64,000 nt of DNA, taken from Azorhizobium sp943369575 (GTDB lineage Bacteria; Pseudomonadota; Alphaproteobacteria; Rhizobiales; Xanthobacteraceae). The notes below the pieces were generated by a model, which worked only from the letters and a program-made list of their open reading frames with translations, was not told where the DNA came from and did not search any database. A program made the position numbers and the translations under genes. Of the stretch, positions 16,649 to 25,020 are shown piece by piece. Positions within the stretch are counted from its first letter, which is position 1; every line of letters starts with the position of its first letter. The stretch covers positions 1 through 64,000 of the forward strand of contig CALRNP020000001.1 of NCBI GenBank assembly GCA_943369575.1. The letters run 5' to 3'.

Positions 16649-18088
16649 TCAGAGCGCGGGACGGCGATCGCGCCACGGCGTCGCGGATTCATAGGCTTGG
16701 GCGATCTGCAACACGGTCGCCTCATCAAAGAAGCGGCCGACGATTTGCGCATTCAGGGGCAATCCGCCGGTATCATAGCCGGTGCAGATGGAGAGCGCGG
16801 GATGGCCGGTGACATTGAACACCGTGGTGGCGGTATCGGCAGTGAACGGTGTCACCGTGTCCGGTTCATCGAAGCGCGGCGCCACATGAAATGCGCCGGC
16901 GATCAGTAGCGCATCGCAGGATCGCACCAGGGCGTCGGTGGCGGCGACGAGAGTGCGGCGCAGCCGGGTGGCGGCCAGATAGTCCGCCGCGCGCACGGTG
17001 AAGCCGCACATCATCTTTTCGCGCAGGGCCTGACCCATTAGGGCGCTGCGCTCCAGAAAGTCCTGCTCGTGGATGGAATAGGATTCCGACCAATTGATCA
17101 CCTTGGTCACGGAGCGGTAGTGCGCCAGCGGCGCCGGCAGGCGCACGTCGCGGATGATCGCCCCCTGACGCTCCAGGATGCGCGCGGCCTCCTCCAGGGC
17201 GGCGGCATTGGCGCCATCCAGATCCGCCCCCTCCGGGCCGAGGTCGCGGACGAAGCCGATCACACGGCCGCGCACGCCGGCATGCAGGGCCTGGCGATAG
17301 TCAGGCACCGGCACATGCGCGCTGGAGGGGTCGTCCGGATCGAAACCGGAGATGGCCTGCATTACGATGGCGCTGTCCTCCACCGTCCAAGTGAGGGGGC
17401 CGGTGTGGTCCAGGGTCCAGCAGTTCGGCAGGCAGTGCGCGCGGCTGACCCGGCCGAAGGTGGCCTTGAAGCCTTGCAGGCCGCAGGCCGCCGCCGGCAG
17501 GCGGATGGAGCCGCCGGTATCCGAACCCAGCGCGAACATGGCGGTTCCGGCGGCCACCGCCGCTCCCGCGCCGGTGGAGGAGCCGCCGGTGAAGCGGGCC
17601 AGATCCCAGGGGTTGCGCGCCACCGGGAACGGCAGGTCGTGATAGACGCCGCCATTGCCGGTGCCATATTCCCAGGTGTTCAGCTTGCCCAGCAGGATCG
17701 CGCCCGCTGCTTCCAGCCGGGCCACGGCGGTGGAGGTGGTGGTGGCCATATGATCCAGCATCAGCCGCGAGCCGCCCGTGGTGGGGAGTCCGGCCACATG
17801 ATAATTGTCCTTCACCGCGAACGGGACGCCGTGTAGCGGCCCCTTCCAACGTCCGGAATTGATCTCTCGCTCAGCAATGCGGGCCGCCGTCAGCGCCCGC
17901 TCGGCGGTGACCCTGATATAGCTGTGCAGGCGGGCATCGACGGCATCGATCCGGGCCAAGAAGGCTTCGGTGAGGGTGACGGGAGACAGGCTGCCGCTGC
18001 CGATGAGGCGGGAGGCCTCGGCCACGCTGAGGAAATGCAGCGGCGTGGCGGCGTGGGAGAATGCCGAGGCTGAACCTGAGGTGTTCAT
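16649..18088 (-). CDS. Amidase-signature hydrolase (amidase C)
   Basis: A 479-residue amidase with Lys93 (FAVKD), Ser170 (TGGSSTGAG) and Ser194 (GSDTGGSIRLP). It shares a DLPFPVARNPWD segment with amidases D and E (DLPWPPARNPWD), placing these three in one subgroup apart from A and B. It lies 9 nt after the AbrB-type gene and 15 nt before the first AtzG-like gene, within the same leftward operon. Substrate not evident; a ureide, oligopeptide-amide or carbamoylated compound would fit the neighbours. Confidence 0.85.
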   Translation of the reverse strand: MNTSGSASAFSHAATPLHFLSVAEASRLIGSGSLSPVTLTEAFLARIDAVDARLHSYIRVTAERALTAARIAEREINSGRWKGPLHGVPFAVKDNYHVAGLPTTGGSRLMLDHMATTTSTAVARLEAAGAILLGKLNTWEYGTGNGGVYHDLPFPVARNPWDLARFTGGSSTGAGAAVAAGTAMFALGSDTGGSIRLPAAACGLQGFKATFGRVSRAHCLPNCWTLDHTGPLTWTVEDSAIVMQAISGFDPDDPSSAHVPVPDYRQALHAGVRGRVIGFVRDLGPEGADLDGANAAALEEAARILERQGAIIRDVRLPAPLAHYRSVTKVINWSESYSIHEQDFLERSALMGQALREKMMCGFTVRAADYLAATRLRRTLVAATDALVRSCDALLIAGAFHVAPRFDEPDTVTPFTADTATTVFNVTGHPALSICTGYDTGGLPLNAQIVGRFFDEATVLQIAQAYESATPWRDRRPAL

Positions 18089-18097
18089 GACGACCTT

Positions 18098-19183
18098 TCA
18101 TTCGGCGGGGGCACGCGCGGGGGTATGACCCGGCGGCGATGGCAGCACGCCCGTGGCCCGCAGCAGGCGGAACAGATAGGGCGCGGACAGGATGACCAGG
18201 AAGATGCGGACCAGATGGAAGGCGACGATGATCGGCACATCGAGATGCAACACCTTGGCCGTGATGCACATTTCGGTGACGCCTCCGGGGGAGGTGGCCA
18301 GGATCATGTTGGCTGGGGAGATGCCGGTGGCATACGCCACCAGCACGCCGACGGTGGCGCATCCGGCCATCAGCACCACCAAGTTCACCAGCGCGGCGGG
18401 AATGAACCGCCGCATGCTGTAGATGAGCGTGCGCTCGAACTGCGAGCCCACCTGGGCGCCGATCAGCACCTGGCCCGCCGCCGAGAGCCAGGGCGGGATG
18501 GCGGATAGGTTGGCTTCCGACAGGCCCAGCACGCAGCCCACCGCCATGGGCCCCAGCAGCCAGGCGTTGCGGAACCGAAACCGCGCCAGCACGGCGGAGA
18601 AGGCAAAGCCCGCCGCCAATGTCACCACCAGCCCCAACGGGGCGAACGGCAGAACGCCATGGACGTTCGTGCTGTTGCCCCCGGCGCCGAACAGCGTCAG
18701 CGTGCTGGGGATGAGGATGGTGACCGAGACCACGCGCAGCAATTGCGTCACCGCGATGGGGAGTGGCCGCCCGCCGAACCGTTCCCCGACCATGCTCATT
18801 TCGGCGATGCCGCCCGGCACGCTGCAGAAGAAGGCGGTGACGTGATCCACCCGCGCGGTCTTGGCCAGCAGGAAGGACGCGCCGGCGCCGACCACCAGGG
18901 TGGTCCCGCTCGCTGCGATGATCACCGGCAAGTAGGAGAGCACGGCCATGGCCGCCTCCGGGGTAAAATAGAGTCCCAGCGCGATCCCGAGAACCAGCAT
19001 GCCGGCGATGCGGCCCTCGTTGGAGCCGGTCACCGGCAGGCCGAGAAAGGTGGCCAACCCGCTGAAGACGATGGGGCCGATCATCCACGGCAAGGGGGTG
19101 CCGATCCAGGCGAACAGGGCGCCGCCGGCCGCGCTGATGGCAAGGCCGAGCGCGACCCGGCGGAGATAACCGTGTGTGCGCAT
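18098..19183 (-). CDS. AbrB-family integral membrane protein (putative transporter)
   Basis: A 361-residue, strongly hydrophobic protein of the AbrB/PF05145 family, often mislabelled ammonia monooxygenase or transcriptional regulator. The two inverted halves are visible: PLPWMIGPIVFSGL early with SVPGGIAEMSMVGE, and NAWLLGPMAVGCV later with TSPGGVTEMCITAK. The repeated xxPGGxxEM motif at membrane re-entry positions is typical. Transport substrate is unknown; location between an ABC importer and amidases suggests movement of substrate or product. The ATG at 19183 lacks a clear ribosome site, so the start is tentative. Confidence 0.8.
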   Translation of the reverse strand: MRTHGYLRRVALGLAISAAGGALFAWIGTPLPWMIGPIVFSGLATFLGLPVTGSNEGRIAGMLVLGIALGLYFTPEAAMAVLSYLPVIIAASGTTLVVGAGASFLLAKTARVDHVTAFFCSVPGGIAEMSMVGERFGGRPLPIAVTQLLRVVSVTILIPSTLTLFGAGGNSTNVHGVLPFAPLGLVVTLAAGFAFSAVLARFRFRNAWLLGPMAVGCVLGLSEANLSAIPPWLSAAGQVLIGAQVGSQFERTLIYSMRRFIPAALVNLVVLMAGCATVGVLVAYATGISPANMILATSPGGVTEMCITAKVLHLDVPIIVAFHLVRIFLVILSAPYLFRLLRATGVLPSPPGHTPARAPAE

Positions 19184-19194
19184 GGGAGGAGTGT

Positions 19195-20214
19195 TCAACT
19201 CGCGATCAGCAGCGGCGCCTTCGAAAAGGCGAGGCCTTCGGCATATTGCAGACAGCGGGCCTGCTGCCCGCCCCCGAGTGGTAGGAGATCCGGTTGCTGG
19301 CCGATGCACGGCTCGCGCGCGGCGGCACAGCGCGGGGCGAAGGCGCAGCCGGGGGGCAGGTCGGTGAGGTCCGGCGGCGCGCCGGGAATGGGATCGAGCG
19401 CCACGCCGCGCATGTCGGCATGGATGGTCGAGTTCATAAGGCCCTGGGTGTAGGGGTGGCGCGGCTGGTCGATGACCTGTTCCACCGTTCCGGTCTCCAC
19501 GAACTTGCCCGCGTACATCACCGCCACCTGGTCCGCGACCTCGCACGCCACCCCCAGATCGTGGGTCACGAAGATGGTGGCCATGCCCAGTTCGCGCTGC
19601 AGTTCCCGCAGCAGCAGCAGGATCTGGATCTGGACGGTGGCATCAAGCGCGGTGGTGGGCTCGTCGGCCAGCAGCAGCTTGGGCTTGCAGGCGAGTGCCA
19701 GGGCGATCATCGCCCGCTGGCGCAGGCCGCCGGACAATTCGTGCGGATAGGCCTCCAGCCGCCGCTTGGCGGAAGGCACCTGCACCAGTTCCAGCAATTG
19801 CAGGGCGCGGGCGTTGGCAGCGCGGAACGAGATGCCCTCGTGATAGACCAGGGTTTCGGCGATCTGCTGGCCGATGGTGAACACCGGATCCAGCGCGGTC
19901 ATGGGCTCCTGGAAGATCATGGAAATCAGCCCGCCGCGGATGCGGCGCAGCTGGTGCTCCGCCAGGGCCAGCACGTCGATGCCATCCACGCGGATCGCGC
20001 CATCCAGCCGCGCGGTAGGCGGAAACAGGCGCATCAGCGCCCGCATGGTCACGCTCTTGCCCGAGCCGGATTCTCCCAGGATGCAGAGGGAGGAGCCACG
20101 ATCCAGGGTGAAGGACACGCCATTGACCACCGGCACATCCAGGTCGCGGCCGGTGAAGCGGACGGTGAGGTCATTGACCTCGACCAGGGGGGCGGTGATG
20201 TCGGGGGCGGTCAA
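19195..20214 (-). CDS. Peptide-type ABC transporter ATP-binding protein (DppD/OppD-like)
   Basis: A 339-residue ATPase with Walker A GESGSGKS, signature ELSGGLRQRAMIA and Walker B LLLADEPTTALD, plus the C-terminal Fe-S-like cysteine region (PPGCAFAPRC) of oligopeptide ATPases. The start is a TTG at 20214 that overlaps the stop of the preceding ATPase gene (TTGA) and has GGAGG 6 nt before it; upstream in-frame codons would lie inside that gene. Works with the other ATPase and two permeases to energise import. Confidence 0.88.
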   Translation of the reverse strand: MTAPDITAPLVEVNDLTVRFTGRDLDVPVVNGVSFTLDRGSSLCILGESGSGKSVTMRALMRLFPPTARLDGAIRVDGIDVLALAEHQLRRIRGGLISMIFQEPMTALDPVFTIGQQIAETLVYHEGISFRAANARALQLLELVQVPSAKRRLEAYPHELSGGLRQRAMIALALACKPKLLLADEPTTALDATVQIQILLLLRELQRELGMATIFVTHDLGVACEVADQVAVMYAGKFVETGTVEQVIDQPRHPYTQGLMNSTIHADMRGVALDPIPGAPPDLTDLPPGCAFAPRCAAAREPCIGQQPDLLPLGGGQQARCLQYAEGLAFSKAPLLIAS

Positions 20215-21314
20215 TGCAGGCCTCCTTCCACCGGCGCGGCGCTGTGGCCGGAGCCGGGGCGATGGGCGTGGCAGGCCACCGGATGGTTTCCGGCACCCCG
20301 GATCACGCCAAGGGCGGGCTCGCTCTGCGCGCACACCGCCTCGGCGATGGGGCAGCGGGTGCGGAAGCGGCAGCCGCTGGGCGGATTGATGGGGTTGGGC
20401 GGATCACCGGCCAGCGGTGGCTTGGACATGCGCTGGCGCGGGTCCATGGACGGACGCGAGGACAGTAGGGCGCGGGTGTAAGGGTGCTTCGGGGCGCGAT
20501 AGATCTCGTCCACCGGGCCGACTTCCACCGCCTTGCCCAGATACATCACCAGTACGCGGTCGCTGATATATTGCACCACATTGAGGTCGTGGGAGATGAA
20601 GATGTAGGTCAGCTCCAGTTTCTGCTTCAGCTCCTGCAGCAGGTTCAAGACCTGAGCCTCGACGGACTTGTCCAAGGCCGAGACCGCCTCATCCAGGATC
20701 AGCAGGCGCGGCCCCATGGTGAGGGCGCGGGCGATATTGACCCGCTGGCGCTGGCCGCCGGACAATTCGTGCGGATAGCGCTGGGCGAACATGTCTGGCG
20801 TCAGGCCCACCATGCGTAGCATGGAGGTGGTCCGGGTCTTGGCCTCCTTCGCCGGCTTGCCCTGGGCGATGAGGCCGAAGGCGATGGAATCCTCGATGGT
20901 CATGCGCGGGTTGAGCGAGGAGTAGGAATCTTGGAACACCATCTGCATCTGCCGGCGCAGATCCCGGACCGAGACACCGCGCAGCGCGCCCACTTCATCC
21001 CCGTCGAACACGATCTCGCCGGCATCCGGCGTCATCAGGTGCATGAGCAGGCGCGCGGTCGTGGACTTGCCGCAGCCGGACTCGCCGACGATGCCGAGGG
21101 TCTCGCCCTTGTGGACCACCAGATCGACCCCATCCACCGCCTGGACCCAGGCTTGCGGGCGCCCCAGCAGGCCGCCGCGGATGGGAAAGTGCTTCTTCAG
21201 CCCCTCGACGATAAGCAGCGGCTGCGCCGGCCCGCCGCGGTCGCGCGGGTCGATGTCATTGGCGACGGCGGTCATGGCGGCACCTCGCGGTTGAGCCGAG
21301 CGGAGGAGAGACAT
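20211..21314 (-). CDS. Peptide-type ABC transporter ATP-binding protein (DppF/OppF-like)
   Basis: A 367-residue ATPase with Walker A GESGCGKST, signature ELSGGQRQRVNIARAL, Walker B LLILDEAVSALD and a C-terminal cysteine motif (PSGCRFRTRCP). Its segment IFISHDLNVVQYISDRV is typical of OppF/DppF. ATG at 21314 has GGGAGGA directly upstream, 10 nt after the DppC stop. Its own stop overlaps the TTG of the second ATPase gene, coupling their synthesis. Confidence 0.9.
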   Translation of the reverse strand: MSLLRSAQPRGAAMTAVANDIDPRDRGGPAQPLLIVEGLKKHFPIRGGLLGRPQAWVQAVDGVDLVVHKGETLGIVGESGCGKSTTARLLMHLMTPDAGEIVFDGDEVGALRGVSVRDLRRQMQMVFQDSYSSLNPRMTIEDSIAFGLIAQGKPAKEAKTRTTSMLRMVGLTPDMFAQRYPHELSGGQRQRVNIARALTMGPRLLILDEAVSALDKSVEAQVLNLLQELKQKLELTYIFISHDLNVVQYISDRVLVMYLGKAVEVGPVDEIYRAPKHPYTRALLSSRPSMDPRQRMSKPPLAGDPPNPINPPSGCRFRTRCPIAEAVCAQSEPALGVIRGAGNHPVACHAHRPGSGHSAAPVEGGLH

Positions 21315-21324
21315 GCCGTCCTCC

Positions 21325-22227
21325 CTACTGCTTGACGTTCATGGCGCCGCGCAGGCCGTCGCTCATGAGGTTGAAGCACATGGAGGTGATGAAGATCATC
21401 ACGCCGGGCAGCACGGCATTGAGCGGCGCCACATAGATGGACTGGCGCAGCGTGTTGAGCATCAGGCCCCATTCCGGCTCCGGCGGCGTGACGCCGAGAC
21501 CGAGGAAGGACAGGCCCGCCGCGAGCACGATGGAGACGCTGATCAGGCTGGAGGCATAGCTCAGGATCGGGCTCATCACATTGGGCACCACATGGGCGGT
21601 GACGATGCGCCAGTTGGCGGCGCCGGTGGCGCGGGCAGCCTCGATGAAATCCTGCGCGCGCATCTGCGTCGCCACGCTTTCCGCCACGCGGGCGATGGGC
21701 GGGATGAACACCAGGGTCAGGGAGAAGATAGTGTTGCCGACACCGGCCCCGAGCACGCCGGAAATGGCCACCGCCAGGAGCACGGATGGGAAGGCGTAGA
21801 ATACGTCGATGACGCGCATGATCACCATGTTCACGGCGCCGCCCACATAGCCCGCGATCACGCCCAAGGTGCCGCCGATGGCGGTGGCCAGGATCACCGG
21901 CGCAAACCCCATGAACAGCGACAGTCGGCCGCCATAGATCAGCCGCGAGAGCAGGTCGCGGCCGAGTTCGTCGGTACCGAGCCAGTAGCGGGCATCGCCG
22001 GGGGCGATCAGCCGCCGCGCCATGCTGGTGCGATAGGGATCATGGGGGGCGACCCACGGTGCGAAGATGGCGGCCAGGAGGATGAGCATCAGCACGGCGA
22101 AGCACACCAGGCTCACCGGGTCGTGCATCAGGCGGCGCAGCACATTGCGCCAGAAGCTGCGCGTGGCCGGGCGCTTGCCCTTGGCGGGGGCGCCGGAGCT
22201 GGCGAGGGCGATGGAGGGTTGCGACAT
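21325..22227 (-). CDS. Peptide-type ABC transporter permease (DppC-like)
   Basis: A 300-residue inner-membrane permease with about six transmembrane segments, an N-terminal OppC_N-like segment (FWRNVLRRLMHDPVSL) and the ATPase-coupling EAA loop (EAARATGAANWRIVTAHVVPN). The segment YWLGTDELGRDLLSRLIYG is a signature of DppC/OppC proteins. Pairs with the DppB-like permease encoded 12 nt upstream. Confidence 0.9.
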   Translation of the reverse strand: MSQPSIALASSGAPAKGKRPATRSFWRNVLRRLMHDPVSLVCFAVLMLILLAAIFAPWVAPHDPYRTSMARRLIAPGDARYWLGTDELGRDLLSRLIYGGRLSLFMGFAPVILATAIGGTLGVIAGYVGGAVNMVIMRVIDVFYAFPSVLLAVAISGVLGAGVGNTIFSLTLVFIPPIARVAESVATQMRAQDFIEAARATGAANWRIVTAHVVPNVMSPILSYASSLISVSIVLAAGLSFLGLGVTPPEPEWGLMLNTLRQSIYVAPLNAVLPGVMIFITSMCFNLMSDGLRGAMNVKQ

Positions 22228-22239
22228 GAAAGGCTCCAG

Positions 22240-23193
22240 TCAGGCGCGCTTGATGCGGGGATCGACGGCGGTCTGCACCACATCGACGACGAGGTTGATC
22301 AGGACGAAGAACATGGCCAGCACCAGGATCGTGCCCTGAAGCACCGGCAGATCGCGGGTGAAAATGGCGTTGTTCAAGAGAAAGCCGGTGCCGGGCCAGG
22401 AGAACACGGTCTCCACCAGAATTGAGCCACCGAGCAATTGCGCCAGCTGCAGGCCCATCACCGCCAGCACTGCGGGCAGGGCGTTCTTGACCACATGGAC
22501 GAAAATACGCCGGCCGGGCAGCCCCTTGGCCTGGAGCGTCTGCATGAAGTCCTGCTGGCGCACCTCGGCCACGGTGCCACGCACCGAGCGGGCGATGATG
22601 CCGGCCGGGATCACCGCCAGGGTCAGCGCCGGAAGGATGAGATATTGCAGGCTGTCCCAGCCGAAGCCGAAGGTGCCGGAGCCGCCTTCGCCCATGCCCG
22701 TGGCGGGCAAAAGATTGAGGTTGACCGCGAAGATCACCATCAGGACCATGCCGAGCCAGTAATGGGGAATGGACACGCCGGCGATGGACGCCGCCGTGAC
22801 GATCCGGTCCGCCGGTTTGCCCACGAGATAGCCGGACACGACGCCGGAGACGCAGCCCAGCACGAAGCCGAACAGCACGGCGGCGGACGCCAGGGTCAGT
22901 GTATTGACCAGAGCGGGTATGACTTCCGCCATCACCGGGCGCTGGGTCATGATGGATTCGCCGAAATCCCCCTGCGCCACATGGCCCAGCCATTTGAGAT
23001 ATTGCACCGGCAACGGTCGGTCGAAGCCGTAGGCGGTGCGGATCTGCGCCACGCGCTCGGGCGAAGCCCCCTCGGGAATGATCGCATTCAGCGGATCGCC
23101 CGGCGCAATGTGGATCAGCGCGAAGCACACCATCGAGACGCCCATGGCGATGGGGATGGTGTAGAGGATGCGGCGCAGCACATAGATCAGCAT
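22240..23193 (-). CDS. Peptide-type ABC transporter permease (DppB-like)
   Basis: A 317-residue permease with the family N-terminus (YVLRRILYTIPIAMGVS), six predicted membrane segments and a coupling loop (DFMQTLQAKGLPGRRIFVHV). FAPGDP is modified to HIAPGDPLNA as in many DppB proteins. It begins 108 nt after the binding-protein gene; that gap holds a very stable hairpin, so permease expression is probably lower than that of the binding protein. Confidence 0.9.
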   Translation of the reverse strand: MLIYVLRRILYTIPIAMGVSMVCFALIHIAPGDPLNAIIPEGASPERVAQIRTAYGFDRPLPVQYLKWLGHVAQGDFGESIMTQRPVMAEVIPALVNTLTLASAAVLFGFVLGCVSGVVSGYLVGKPADRIVTAASIAGVSIPHYWLGMVLMVIFAVNLNLLPATGMGEGGSGTFGFGWDSLQYLILPALTLAVIPAGIIARSVRGTVAEVRQQDFMQTLQAKGLPGRRIFVHVVKNALPAVLAVMGLQLAQLLGGSILVETVFSWPGTGFLLNNAIFTRDLPVLQGTILVLAMFFVLINLVVDVVQTAVDPRIKRA

Positions 23194-23261
23194 GGGGCGT
23201 CCTTTCGAGCGTCTGGCAGCCTCCCGGGCGCGCGTGCCGTCCGGGGATGGGCGCTGGGCCT

Positions 23262-23296
23262 GATCCGGTCGGAGCGCAGTGCGCGCCGACCGGATC
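23262..23296 (-). promoter_or_regulatory. Intercistronic stem-loop between binding-protein and permease genes
   Basis: An 11-bp perfect stem (GATCCGGTCGG / CCGACCGGATC) surrounds a mismatch and a further 4-bp GCGC stem with an AGT loop. It begins 5 nt after the binding-protein stop codon. Such structures protect the upstream message or partly terminate, giving excess binding protein over permease, as in other ABC operons. No T-tract follows, favouring message protection. Confidence 0.65.
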
Positions 23297-23301
23297 CAGC
23301 A

Positions 23302-24939
23302 CTATTCGACGGTGACGGGCGTCAGATCCTGGAACCAGCTCTGGGCCTGGACGAAGCCCTTCACATTCGGCCGCATGGCGCGGGGATTGAGGTCGTGCAC
23401 CACCCAGATCCACATGGCCTCATCGACGATGTGGCTGTGCAATTCGGCCAGGATCTTGTTCTGCTCGGCGGGGTCGAACGCCGCCTTGGCCTTGAGCGAC
23501 AGCTCATCGGTCTTGGCGTCCTTGAAGTCGCCCCAGTTGAAGCCGCCCGGCACCTTGGCGAAGGAGGCTGCGGTGCCGATCAGGCCAATGTCTGGGTCCC
23601 AATAGGCCCAGCTGTTGTTGATGCCGTGCCGGCCCTTGTTCTCCGGCGCCCAGGCCCCGAGGCGGCGGCGGGCGCGCAGGGCCTCCCAGTCCAGCACCTC
23701 GAATTCCAGGTCGATGCCCACGTCCTTGAAGTTCTCCTTGATGAACTCGTTCATGGGCAGGGGCAGCATCTGCCCCGAGCCGGACGGGGAGATGATGAAC
23801 TTGGCCTTCACCGGCTTGTCGGGGCCGTAGCCCGCTTCCTTCAGCAGCTTCTTGGCCCCTTCGGGATCGTATTTGATCTCGAAGGTGGGCTTGCCGAACC
23901 AGGGATGCTTTTCGTCCACCATGCCCTTGGCCGGGGCGGCGAGGCCGCCCAGCAGCTTCACCAGCCCCTCGCGATCGATGGCGAGGTTGGCGGCCTTGCG
24001 CACGCGGACGTCCTTGAACGGCGAATCCTCCAGGAAGGAGAGCTGGTAGGGCCAGACATGGGGATAGAGATTGGTGACGATCTGCATCTTCTGCGACTTG
24101 AGGCGCGGCACCGCGTCCGGCGGCGGCGCCTCGATCCAGTCCACCTGGCCCGACAGCAGCGCGGCGACGCGGGTGTTGGCGTCGGGGATGGGCAGCAGCA
24201 CCAGCCGCTCCGACTTGGGGATGCGGGTCTTGTCCCAGTGATTGGGGTTGCGGACCATCTCCGCCCGCTCGCGCGGCTTGAAGGATTCGAGAATCCATGG
24301 CCCGGTGCCGGAGGGTTTTTCGGCGAACTTGCTCCAGTCCTTGCCAAGATCCTCCCAGCGCTTGGGGCTGGACATGAACAGGCCGGCAAGATTGTAGGGC
24401 AGGACCGCATCCACCCGCTTGGTAATGACCTCCACCGTATAGTCGTCGATCTTGCGCCAGGAGCCGATGTTCGCGTCATAGGAGGCGGCCTGATTGGCCT
24501 GCGCCTGGTCGAACTGCGGTGCATCGGTCTTCATCAGCTTGTCGAAGTTCCACACCACCGCATCGGCGTTGAACTCGGAGCCGTCATGGAATTTCACCCC
24601 CTGCCGCAACTTGAAAGTCCAGATCTTCTGGTCCTTGGGGTCGACGATCCAGCTCTCGGCAAGGTCCGGAATGACCTGCGCCGCCTTGTCCGCCTTGGAC
24701 AGGTCCCAGCGGGTGAGGCCGTCATAGAGCGTGATGCCCAGGAAGCGGATGCCTTCCGCGCCCTGGCTTGGCTGGCCGGTGGTGAGGGGAATGTCGGCGG
24801 CGGTCATGGCCACCCGCAGAACGCCCGGCTTGCTTTGCGCCTGAGCCGGCTCCAGGCCCAGTCCCAGCCCGGTAGCCGTCAGCGACACCGCCGTCAGCGA
24901 TACCCCCGAAAGCAGCTTCATAAACGAACGTCTGTTCAT
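23302..24939 (-). CDS. Extracellular solute-binding protein, family 5 (peptide/opine/nickel type)
   Basis: A 545-residue periplasmic binding protein with a Tat-like signal (MNRRSFMKLLSG, cleaved near AQA-QSK, residue 35). Family 5 features include LTRWDLSKADK, the LRQGVKFHDGSEFNADAVVWNFD block (about 115-137) and FKDVRVRKAANLAIDRE. It delivers substrate to the DppBCDF-like importer encoded directly downstream. Because five amidases and a carbamoyl hydrolase share the operon, the ligand is probably a small amide, ureide or peptide, but the binding pocket cannot be read by eye. Confidence 0.9.
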   Translation of the reverse strand: MNRRSFMKLLSGVSLTAVSLTATGLGLGLEPAQAQSKPGVLRVAMTAADIPLTTGQPSQGAEGIRFLGITLYDGLTRWDLSKADKAAQVIPDLAESWIVDPKDQKIWTFKLRQGVKFHDGSEFNADAVVWNFDKLMKTDAPQFDQAQANQAASYDANIGSWRKIDDYTVEVITKRVDAVLPYNLAGLFMSSPKRWEDLGKDWSKFAEKPSGTGPWILESFKPRERAEMVRNPNHWDKTRIPKSERLVLLPIPDANTRVAALLSGQVDWIEAPPPDAVPRLKSQKMQIVTNLYPHVWPYQLSFLEDSPFKDVRVRKAANLAIDREGLVKLLGGLAAPAKGMVDEKHPWFGKPTFEIKYDPEGAKKLLKEAGYGPDKPVKAKFIISPSGSGQMLPLPMNEFIKENFKDVGIDLEFEVLDWEALRARRRLGAWAPENKGRHGINNSWAYWDPDIGLIGTAASFAKVPGGFNWGDFKDAKTDELSLKAKAAFDPAEQNKILAELHSHIVDEAMWIWVVHDLNPRAMRPNVKGFVQAQSWFQDLTPVTVE

Positions 24940-25020
24940 GGACGGAAACCTTCCCTGCTCATGTCCGGTTGCTCGTCGTGCGTTTCCCAGAACCTGGCGA
25001 CCGTTGGCGGCCGCTCGTTG

